DNA from: Prosopocoilus inquinatus
Lineage: Eukaryota; Arthropoda; Insecta; Coleoptera; Lucanidae
DNA length: 64,000 nucleotides
Assembly: GCA_036172665.1 (NCBI GenBank)
Contig: CM069872.1
Location: 20,191,001 to 20,255,000 of the forward strand
Direction of reading: 5' to 3'
Of this stretch, positions 54,825-64,000 are shown piece by piece (positions within the stretch are counted from its first letter, which is position 1; the number at the start of each line of letters is the position of its first letter). A program made the position numbers and the translations under genes. The notes under the pieces were generated by a model, which ran no database searches, was not told the origin of the DNA, and saw only the letters and a list, made by a program, of their open reading frames with translations.

Positions 54825-55635
54825 GGATTTGAATAAGTACACGCCATCGTTTTAGTACCGCCGTAAAAATGTATCGAACAGACACATTGTGTAATGGGAC
54901 GGTTAAAATAATTTACGGCGTTCTTACTATATGACGCAATGTCGCAATAAAATCCGCCGGTCGAGGTACAACTGGTCAACTAATTACTCTGAAAATCTTT
55001 ACACATTTAAACAGGAAGAGTCGATTACACAACTGTAATTTTTATTGCGGCAATATTGCTCTGTTTTTTGCTAAACTAAAACACCATTGCTGTAGCGGCG
55101 TTAATTGTCTCCGCAGCCCTCGGGTTTGTTTACATGCTACTTCTAATATTTTATATTGCCTGCTTTACTAGAATTTGAACCGCGCAAAATATATTTCTCC
55201 TATATATACTTATAATTCACTCGTTATCGATGAAAGTTATTAATATATATCGGGGAAAAATATTTTGCGCGGTTCAAATTCTAATGAAGCGGGCAATATA
55301 AGATATTAGACCGTAGCATGTAAACAAATGCGAGGACGGCGGAGACAATTAACGCCGCTACAGCAATGGTGTTACTTAGTGTAACAAAAACCAGAGCAAC
55401 ATTGCCGCAATAACAAATATAGTTATGCAATCAACTATTCTTGTTTCAATGTGTAAAGATTTTTAGAGTAATTAGTTGACCAGTTGTACTTCGATCTCCG
55501 GAGTTTATCGCCACATTGCATCATACAGTAAGAACGCCGTAAATTATTTTCACCGTCCCATTACACGATGTGCCTGTTCGATGCATTTTTACGGCGCTAC
55601 TGAAACGATGGCGTGTACTTATTCTAATCGTATCC
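54825..55635. mobile_element. Large palindrome, about 400-bp arms
   Basis: Almost the whole block is self-complementary around about 55230: GGCGTGTACTTATTC-type ends, TTACGGCGTTCTTACT, GTACAACTGGTCAACTAATTA, TTAACGCCGCTACAGCAATG and TTTGCGCGGTTCAAATTCTA occur in both orientations. It sits in a sequence related to the interior of the CAGGGAGATTC elements. A foldback element of unknown class. Confidence 0.75.
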
Positions 55636-56029
55636 TTAGTTATGACTAATAAATAATGGCTCAAGACAACTTAGAGCCAATAAATAAAAATTTGTTTTGT
55701 AAGTGTAAATTTCTCTTTGTAAATGTGTAAAACGTCATACCAAGAATTCTAATGCATTTGGCATATGTAAATAAAAAAATCATCATCATCATAGATATGT
55801 ATTTAAATATTATTTTTCGGTTTTTAAAATGAAATTGAAATTAATTTTAAAAAACCTCAGTTTGTTAAATGTTCATGGCACACTATTCAGGAATAATACT
55901 GAAAAGTGAAAAAAAATGATGCGTCAAAGAGAAAATCATATACAGTGTGTCCCACTTAAGGCGGTTTCTTTCATACCTCTCTAGTTATTAATTGAAATTA
56001 ACCTCCGCCCACAATAAGTTTTATATCCG

Positions 56030-56310
56030 TAGATACGTAATTCGGCAGCTAAGCTGCTGTTAAAATGTTAAAGCTAACAACAACCTAATTATCCTAAAAG
56101 ATATATATGTCTAAATGTAAGTAAATGTAAATTAATGTGTAAAAATTTTAAGTAAACTATATATGTTTATGTTAATGTATAAATCGGAAAAAAAAATGTG
56201 AACACCTAAAAGCAACTGTCAGAAAAACTTACAAATGAGAGCTAACCAAACAACACAGAAATGCGGAAATAAACAGTCCAAAGATGCGAAAAAACTTCTC
56301 AGTTTGTGTT
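56030..56310 (-). mobile_element. Penelope-like element 3' fragment
   Basis: Minus-strand match to the PLE 3' region: GCTTAGCTGCCGAATTACGTATCTACGG and the AACCAAACAACACAGAAATG stretch also found at 46790 and 48230. Its hammerhead-like hairpin is broken (GAATT for GAAAT). Confidence 0.65.
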
Positions 56311-57139
56311 AACCGTCTAATATCATTTAGATAATATTTATTGATTCTTCCTCTTCCGACAATTGAATGTTAGTTGTTAATATTAACAAATAAAAAAGAG
56401 TAGTTAGGAATAAATTTACTTATTAAGAAAGAAAAACATAATGAAATTGTATCAGTTATTTCTGACATATTTTAACTTTACTACAAGAAGGTATTAAGTA
56501 TAAGACATTACCGAAATCACCAGAAAAAAAAAATGCTATCGAATAGAATAATAAAAAGAAGCTGTTAATCAATAGCGAAATGTTGAGTATTTTCTCTTCA
56601 TAATTTTGTCCGTTTCAAGTTTAAAAATCTTTTTACTTACAAAAACTTTAAATTATGTAGTAGGTATTATATAAAATTTTTATATAAAATCTGAATTATT
56701 TAATCTTCAAATTAATGTCAACTATTAAGTGTGATACATCATTACAATCAGGAGAAGAAATGCTATCGAATAGAACAATAAAAAGACATACATTGTATTT
56801 AATAAATCGAAACTGATGGTGGTGGTGGAAAGACGAAACGTTTAACTTCAATTCTATTACTCCTATTCGATGCAGAATCAAAAAGTGCCTGCAGAAAGTT
56901 AAATCAGAATTTCAAAATTATGTATAATAAAAGAAACACAGAGAGAAAAAGAAAATCTTTTTTTTACATTTTTATTAATATCTCGAGAAGAAATAAGAAA
57001 AAATCATTCTGTTAATGAATACGAGTTAGACATTGATTCGTACAATTTTTCTTCCATTTAACCAAATTTGTATCTCTTACGGTTTAGGAGATCCCTTCAG
57101 TGCACACCCAATTTGAAAGAGCCGATTAACTGTTAGAAA

Positions 57140-57236
57140 ACCTTACAAATAAGAGCTAACCAAATAACACGGAAATACGGAAATAAATAGTCCAAAGACC
57201 CGTAAAAACTTCTTATTCTGACGAATAAATAAGTAT
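57140..57236 (-). mobile_element. Penelope-like element 3' fragment
   Basis: The AACCAAATAACACGGAAATACGG, CAAAGACCCG and GACGAATAAATAAGTATA runs match the inverted PLE end at 46790-46870. It abuts the foldback element at 57241. Confidence 0.65.
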
Positions 57237-57371
57237 AGAGGGAGATTCAGGCAACCCTTCCATTAAAAGTTTACGGACTTCTCCTATAATTTCTGTTTCA
57301 TAGTTTGCAGTTATAAGTTAACTTATTAGAAAAATTTTGTGCAAATCGTTTTTGATTGCAGTGAGAACCTC

Positions 57372-57432
57372 GAGCAGCCTCTGGACAGCTGTTTCAGCCC
57401 TGCTTGGGGCTTCTTCAGCAGAAACGTAGCTC
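57372..57432 (-). ncRNA. Hammerhead ribozyme
   Basis: Same 61-nt structure as the array copies: TTCTG/CAGAG helix I, CTGAAGA, AGCCC/GGGCT, GAAAC and GTC all present. Confidence 0.88.
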
Positions 57433-57683
57433 GAGATTCCCACTGCAGACCAAAAACGACTTTCCCAATTTATTCGCAATTGCGATGTAAGAGTGATGAA
57501 CATATAAAATAGCGACATCTTACTATCGCTTTTTGACCTAACATTGCAGTAGGATAGACAAATTGAAGCGGTATTTGCTCCTAATGAGTCCCCCATGCAA
57601 GGCGGCCATGCTTGCTGTCAAAGCATAATGAAAGATTTTAGAAAAATTTTGTGCAAATCGTTTTTGATTGCAGTGAGAACCTC

Positions 57684-57744
57684 GAGCAGCCTCTGGACAG
57701 CTGTTTCAGCCCTGCTTGGGGCTTCTTCAGCAGAAACGTAGCTC
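57684..57744 (-). ncRNA. Hammerhead ribozyme
   Basis: Second intact copy in this insertion; the unit is cut immediately after its outer GAGC segment by the strand switch. Confidence 0.88.
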
Positions 57745-59639
57745 AAAAACTTACTTACTTTACTCGTTAAAAACGATTTGCACAAAATTTTTCTAAAATC
57801 TTTCATTATGCTTTGACAGCAAGCATGGCCGCCTTGCATGGGGGACTCATTAGGAGCAAATCCCGCTTCAATTTGTCTATCCTACTGCAATGTTAGGTCA
57901 AAAAGCGATAGTAAGATGTCGCTATTTTATATGTTTATAAGTTAACGTTAAGGATCTATCAAAATATAATATTTTCAATTTTCGGACACTTCCGCTTATA
58001 CCGGAAGTTGCTGTCAACTTTCTCATTTTAAATGCAATACTCCATTTTTTAATGCATTTCTGAAATGCTCATGAAATTCTAAAAATATTTTGTGCAACAT
58101 GTGATACAAGAAAAATTAACCGTTTCCGAGGTATTTCTATTTTTTAAAAAGACCCTCAGACTTGCAGAACCTTGTTTATGATACTGCCATCTTTATACAA
58201 CAAAAACCACGATGTCAATTTTTCGCCTGTAGTAGGCTACAGTAACATTCCTTCAGATCATGTCCAATTTTTCACTTCGAACTAATTTCAACTGTCGAAA
58301 AGTTGTGTTTTTTAAAAGGAACGCCTAGTATATTTTTGTACCATGTGACTCAGGATTAAATGTTCTTTCATCCTGTTTTAGCATCTTTGATAGTTTACTC
58401 GTTATTGAAGATTTCTTTTTAAAATCTATTTTTTCCATTTTTCTGTATCGTTTTTAAATAGTGGACTATGGAAACTAGACGAACTATAATTTTTGAAATC
58501 ATCCGTCTAGTGGGAATTAAAAAATAAAATTTAATCGCTACGAAGAACCAAAAAATGAATATTCAAACACAAACATAGGAAATGTATTTGATGATAAAAA
58601 TGTCGATAAATCAAGAAGTTAATAAAAAAAATTGTTATATCAAGGAAAATATGATACTAATTAGACACAATAGAAAGTTATGTTATAACTTGGACATAAT
58701 ACAGAGTTATTACTAATAAATAATAGCTGAGGACAACTGAGAGCCAATATTATAACCAACAATTTGTGTATTATTTTTAATATTTTTGATTTATTTATTA
58801 GTTTTCATAAAAGTTTGTATTGTAAGTGTAAATTTTTCTTTGTAAATGTGTAAGAAGTCATACCAAGAATTCTAATTCTATTTGTCGGTTAAAAATGAAA
58901 TTGAAATTACAGTCAGAAATTAATTTAAAAAAACCTCAGTTTGTTAAATTTTCAGCATACTATTCAGGAATAATACTGTAAGTGAAAAAAATTGATGTGT
59001 CAAAAATAAAATCATGAATAAAAAGAGAAAGGGAAGAGAAGGGTGTAGAGAATGCTAAAACAGTTCGAAAGAACCATTTAATTCATAACATTCTCTTGAT
59101 ACAAAAATATACTGGGTGTTCTATTTAAATAACATGACTTTGACAGTTGAAATCCTTCTGAACAGACGTTACTTTTCAACCAGCCCGTAAACAATTTTGT
59201 ATGCAATTAGGTATGACCTGAAAGCCTATGAGTAGAACCTACTACAGGTCAAAAATGGAAATTATTATTAAAATATTTTTTAATTTCTTTCTTTTTACGC
59301 CTGCCCTATAGTAAAGAAAATAAGTTATGTTGAACTTTTGCAGAAACCACAATCGTGCACCACCATAAAATCTATTTTTAAAGATTAACTATGTACCTTT
59401 TTTAATCAAATTGAATTTCTGCATTTTATTTTTTTTTATTCTTTATGCATTTTATGGTATGACTGGTATGACCTGTAAAATTTTACAGGCTTGTAATTTC
59501 CATTTGGTTTTTTAACTTTTTTTTTATTAAAACCGAAAATATCATCGAAACGCATTCAGAATGTCATACTAATTATGTCTCTGAAATATTTTCTTCCAAA
59601 GCCTAATATTTTTTTTATTATTTGGTATGTAAAACTTGG

Positions 59640-60640
59640 TATTCAAGAAAAATGTCTACAATAGCCAAGTTTTTTATTTGAAATGTCACACGGTAACTTA
59701 AATTAGGAAAGTTAAGTTAAGGAAAGTTAGGAAAGTTATACCTTTTCCGCTCGATTTAATGGCAGTTTCAGAAAAACAAAAGGCCGTTTGGTTTTCGAGA
59801 TTTTCGATTGTTTTTAATTTTTTTTAACGGAATATCAGCTTTTTATCGTCGCAACGCGTTCAGGACATCTAATTCAGTATGTCTCTAAAAAGTTTTTTTT
59901 TTGTAGCTGTCATACGGTTTACCGCGAAAGCCCTGTATACATGTTTTTTTTCTTCACTTTAATCTGTAGGATATATCATTGAAGTAGCTGCTACTTCTGA
60001 GACATTCCTAAACCAAAATGAAGAAAAAGTTCAAATAAACGTACATCCAAAAAAACAGCTGTTTTTATGTTATAGTTAAATTATTAAAGGAAATTTAAAA
60101 TTAAAAATTTAATCAAATTGTTATGATAAAATGTAGAAAAAAACTCATTTACACATGTATACAGGATGTTCGCGTTAAACCGTATCGTATCGATAGCTAG
60201 AAAATACTGTTTTATAGACGAATTTAATTAGACATCCTGAACGGTTTATAGTGATGAAAAGCTGATATTCCGTAAGAAAATACAAAAAGAGTAGAAAATC
60301 CTGAAAACCAAATAGTCATTTATTTTTTCGATACTGCCATAAAATCTAGCAGAAAAGGTCCTAAAACTTTCCTATTTTAAGTTACCTCGTAAAATTTCAA
60401 ATAAAAACGTTAGCTGTTGTAGGCGTTTTCCTTTAACATCAAGGTTTATTTGCCAAATAATAGAAAGATACGCGATGCGATGATAAAAAAATATGTTTTA
60501 TTAAAAAAAAAGTTAAAAACAACTGAAAATCTCAAATACCTGACAGTTATTTGTTTTTCCGATGTTGCCATAAAATTGGGCAACAGATGTCCTGAAACTT
60601 TTCCAATATAAGTTATTTCGTAAAAATTCAAATAACAACA
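59640..60640. repeat. Inverted/tandem repeat cluster of unknown class
   Basis: GTTTTCGAGATTTTC...ATCAGCTTTTTATC...CATACGGTTTACCGCG at 59780-59930 recurs inverted at 60175-60310 and partly at 60540-60620. Inner ends CCCTGTATACATG and CATGTATACAGG frame about 59927-60170. The same family closes the window (about 63790-64000). Confidence 0.5.
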
Positions 60641-60886
60641 AGAACAATGTCGATCATCTTCATTCCTATCTTGTGTAATTGTGACACGTTTATTTTGATG
60701 ATTCACAGTTCTCTTAGCTCAAAATAAACAAAGAATTAAACAAATACATTCTAGATTAATATTTGACGGAAAATTCAATACAATTACCAGTTTTTAGAAT
60801 TTAAGATCATCAAAAAACATCAAAAAAATTATGTGTAAACAAATTCCGGAAACTTTTATGACTCCCTGTATAACAACAATTTTATT

Positions 60887-61207
60887 AACAGATAAAATAG
60901 CGACATCTTACGATCGCTTTTTGACCTGACATTGCATGGGGGACTTATTAGGAGCAAATCCCGCTTCAATTTGTCTATCCTACTGCAATGTCAGGTCAAA
61001 AAGCCATCGTAAGATGTCGCTATTTTGTCTGTTCATCACTCTCACATCGCAATTGCGAATAAATTGGACAAGTCGTTTTTGTTTGCGGTGGGAATGTCGA
61101 GCTACGTCTCTGCTGAAGAAGCCCCAAGCAGGGCTGAAACAGCTGTAGAGAGGCTGCTCGAGGTTTTCACTGCAATCAAAAACGATTTGCACAAAATTTT
61201 TCTAAAA
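60887..61207. mobile_element. Retrozyme insertion, about 320 bp
   Basis: Begins with a short minus-strand piece (AACAGATAAAATAGCGACATC to TGACATTGCA) and switches to a plus-strand unit ending TTTTTCTAAA. Flanked by AATTTTATT (60878-60886 and 61208-61216), a 9-bp duplication. Both termini are the same as in the other insertions. Confidence 0.85.
61099..61159 (+). ncRNA. Hammerhead ribozyme with altered cleavage region
   Basis: CTGAAGA, helix II and GAAAC are intact and helix I has CTCTG. The cleavage triplet is GTA rather than GTC, and the next base is G instead of C, which breaks the first helix I pair. Activity is probably weak. Confidence 0.7.
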
Positions 61208-61493
61208 AATTTTATTCATTTAATTACCTCGTTTTGTATTTTGTATGTTAATAATTTCTTCAGTATTCCGCAATATTAAGTCATTTTTACGGTCTTAAAA
61301 AGTAATTATTAATTTCTGACCCTATATTGTATAATGAAAAAAGTCTTATTTTGGCCTTCTTACTTGCCCTAGAAATTTGGCAAACGAATTTTTCAACACC
61401 CTGTAGCGCATTTAAAATTCTTTGCCGACCGTTTATAAATTTCAATTATGTAGTTTTCTCGAAGATTTGCCTAGTTGGGTCCATATGACACTG

Positions 61494-61743
61494 GGGTCTA
61501 TTCTGTAACATTGATATGGACTTGATATTGCTACGATTCAAGTGACCTTGCAAAATTGGTATTCTGTGAAATAGTTTAATAACAACTTGCAATCCATTTC
61601 AAGTGTGATTTCGAGTTAAATATGTATTTCTCTTCAATTTGCGGTCGGCAATCGACGTGAAATGTTATGAAATCGTAACAAGTTTTCTTCAAATATTGAA
61701 AACCATATCAATTGATATGCATATTAATGTTACAGTATAGCCC
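61494..61743. mobile_element. MITE with GGGTCTATTCTGTAACATTG ends
   Basis: Ends GGGGTCTATTCTGTAACATT and, inverted, GGGCTATACTGTAACATTAAT. Shorter relative of 40457-40988. Confidence 0.6.
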
Positions 61744-62211
61744 TGACTATATATAAGATTTGATATAAATCTTGTGCAAAGTGACAGAGAAGTATCGAAT
61801 CAAACAATATGAGTATGGTAGCCGGTCTCTTAACTTGATATCTTTATAAAGTTAGTTTGCCACAACGATTATTTATTTATTTAAGATAATTATTTAATTG
61901 TTATATTTTCTGACAAGTATAATTTGTAATGACACACTGGTTTTGTATTTTATGAGGTTTACATGGCTGTCGGTTTCTAATTTTAAAAATAACTTGTTTT
62001 ATTTACTACTTATTAGAGGTCAGAGAAAACGAAAATGAAAGAAAATTTAAAAAAATCAAGTAGGTTTCTTTAATGTGACTGTTACTGGAATTCTCATTCC
62101 AATGACAGATTTCATTGTTCTTTATAACTGCACTATTTAAAAATGTATCGAAAGGTTATTTGAAAATGTATCGATATTTTTACCGATATACTGAATGATA
62201 ATATTGATATA

Positions 62212-63601
62212 CAGGGAGATTCAGGCAACCCATTCATTAAAAGTTTACGGACTTCCTCTTTGAATTTCTATTTCTAGTTAGCGATAATGATCTATTAAAA
62301 TATAATATTTCTAACGTTCGGACACTTCCGCTTGTACCGGAAGTTGCTGTCAACTTTCTTATTTTAAATGGAATACACCATTTTTTATTGCATTTTCGAA
62401 ATCTTCATGAAATTCTAAAAATATTTTGTGTAACATGTGATACATGAAAAATTAGCCGTTTTAGAGATATTTCCATTTTTTAAAAAAAGTTTAAAGTTGC
62501 AGTACCTTGTTTATGATGCTGCCATCTTTGTGTAATAAAAGCCATAATTTCAATGTTGGGCCTGTAGTAAGCTATGCTCATAAGCTTTCAGGTCATATCT
62601 AATTTTACACAAAATCGTTTACGGGCTGGTTGAACTTCTATTTGAACTGATTGCAACTGTCGAAAAGAAAGAGAACCACTTACAGCCAATATTATAACTA
62701 ACAATTTGTGTATTATTTCCAATATTTCTGATTTATTTATTATTTTTCATAAAATTTTGTTTTGTAAGTGTAAATTTCTCTTTGTAAATGTGTAAAAAGT
62801 CATACCAAGAATTCTAATACATACGGCATACGTAAATAAAAAATTCAGATGATAGATATTTAAATATTATTTTTCGGTTTAAAAATGAAATTGATATTAC
62901 AGTCAGAAATTAATTTAAAAAATCTTATTTTGTAAAATTTTCATAGTACACTATTTAGGAATAACACTAAAGAGCGAAAAAATTGATATGTCAAAGAGAA
63001 AATCATGAATAAAAAGAGAAAGGTAAGAGATGGGTCTAGGGAATGCTAATACAGTTCGAAAGAACATTTAATTGTGATTCTTATGGTATAAAACTATACT
63101 AGGTGTTCCATTTAAAAAACATGACTTTTCGACAGTGGAAATCAGTTTGAATAGAAGTTACTTTTCAACCCGCCCGTAAACAATTTTGGTTAAAATTAGG
63201 TATGACCTGAAAGCTTATGAGTATAGCCTACTACAGGCCAAAAATTGAAATTATAGCTTTTGTTACACAAAGATGGCAGTATCATAAACAAGGTACTGCA
63301 ACGTTGAACATTTTTTAAAAAGTGGAAATAACTCTAAAACGGCAAATTTTTCTTCTATCACATGTTGCACAAAATATTTTTAGAATTTCATGAGCATTTC
63401 GAAAATGCAATAAAAAATGGGGTATTCCATTTAAAATAAGAAAGTTGACAGCAAGTTCCGGTACAGGCGGAAGTGCCCGAAAATTGGAAATATTATATTT
63501 TAATAGATCATTATCGCTAACTTATGACCGCAAAATATGAAATAGAAATTCAAAGAGGAAGTCCGTAAACTTTTAATGAGCGAGTTGCTTGAATCTCCCT
63601 G
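62212..63601. mobile_element. Foldback element, CAGGGAGATTC family, copy 4 (complete)
   Basis: Ends CAGGGAGATTCAGGCAACCC and, inverted, CAGGGAGATTCAAGCAACTC; TA at 62210-62211 and 63602-63603. Length 1390 bp, arms about 400 bp or more. The cleanest member of the family. Confidence 0.88.
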
Positions 63602-63602
63602 T

Positions 63603-63770
63603 ATAATTCCCTGTTATTTGATACCTAAAAATCCTTAAAATAAAAAAAAAAAACGACGATTTATACATAATATATATTTTTTATTTTGTTCTCAGGATTT
63701 TTAGGTATCAAATAAGAGGAAATTATACAGGGAGATTCAAGCAACTCACTCATTAAAAGTTTAGAGTATA
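63603..63770. mobile_element. Penelope-like element scrap and a truncated CAGGGAGATTC end
   Basis: CCCTGTTATTTGATACCTAAA and its inverse TTTAGGTATCAAATAAGAGG flank about 125 bp that match the PLE 3' region at 48090-48150. A fifth CAGGGAGATTC end starts at 63728 and is cut at about 63765. Confidence 0.6.
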
Positions 63771-64000
63771 GAGGCTGTTCATGGGAAGCCGCTACAATAG
63801 CTAACTTTGTTATTTGTATTTTTACGAAGTAACTTAAATTAGAAAAGTTTTAGGATCTTTCCTCCTCGTTTTTATGGTACTTTCGAAAAACAAATGACAA
63901 TCATGTTTTCGAGATTTTCAATTGTTTTCAACTTTTTTTAATGGAACATTATATTTTTTATCAGCGTATCGTGTTTAGGATGTCAGATTAAGTACTTCTC

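Larger units (their letters stand above)
57323..57934. mobile_element. Retrozyme insertion, inverted type, with 12-bp duplication
   Basis: About 1.4 minus-strand units, a 24-bp filler (near 57745-57768) and a partial plus-strand unit. Flanked by TTATAAGTTAAC at 57311-57322 and 57935-57946, a perfect 12-bp duplication. Ends TTAGAAAAATTT and ATTTTATATG match those of the 31070-33190 array. Inserted in a CAGGGAGATTC foldback element, so younger than it. Confidence 0.9.
57241..59270. mobile_element. Foldback element, CAGGGAGATTC family, copy 3 (interrupted)
   Basis: Starts GGGAGATTCAGGCAACCC. The left arm resumes after the retrozyme insertion at 57947 and runs to about 58340; the right arm (CAGCCCGTAAACAATTTTG, AGCCTATGAGTAGAACC) ends abruptly at about 59260. 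Right terminus lost. Confidence 0.7.

Overview
This 64-kb window is AT-rich, intron-bearing nuclear DNA of an animal, almost certainly an insect. A beetle is a reasonable guess, but I cannot prove the order. It has three host genes: (1) the mitochondrial processing peptidase beta subunit, 7 coding exons on +, 9672-18241; (2) the retromer subunit VPS26, 6 coding exons on -, 18591-25546, convergent with the first; (3) an SLC17-like major-facilitator transporter, 3 coding exons on +, 34318-35655. I saw no tRNA, rRNA or CRISPR.

Most of the rest is transposable elements, many nested. DNA elements include long foldback elements with TA targets (135-5076, 11354-12783, 13591-16053, 62212-63601), a Tc1/mariner relative (1393-3488), two decayed DD34D mariners (20152-21443 and 49185-50466), hAT-type MITEs with 8-bp target duplications, and many hairpin MITEs. 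Retroelements include an LTR with a fused gag/pol remnant (7028-8488) and a Penelope-like element (PLE) with a GIY-YIG endonuclease (46434-48428), plus fragments of it.

The most notable content is a dispersed repeat of about 310 bp in which every well-preserved copy encodes a textbook type I hammerhead ribozyme: CTGAAGA, a paired helix II, GAAAC and a GTC cleavage site, closed by a matching helix I. Such repeats are called retrozymes in animals. At 31070-33190 there are four head-to-tail units on one strand facing three and a half on the other. They look identical and the whole block is flanked by a perfect 12-bp target-site duplication. Four further insertions (42319-42670, 46259-48775, 57323-57934, 60887-61207) have duplications of 8-12 bp and the same two element termini, so these are transposed units rather than ordinary satellite DNA. 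An older, diverged hammerhead-bearing dimer lies at 23298-23866 inside a VPS26 intron.

The PLE has jumped into one retrozyme copy and carries its own hammerhead-like motif (48340-48382). A plausible working model is that the PLE reverse transcriptase/endonuclease is the autonomous partner that mobilises circular or concatemeric retrozyme RNA. The sequence gives structural support for this but no proof.
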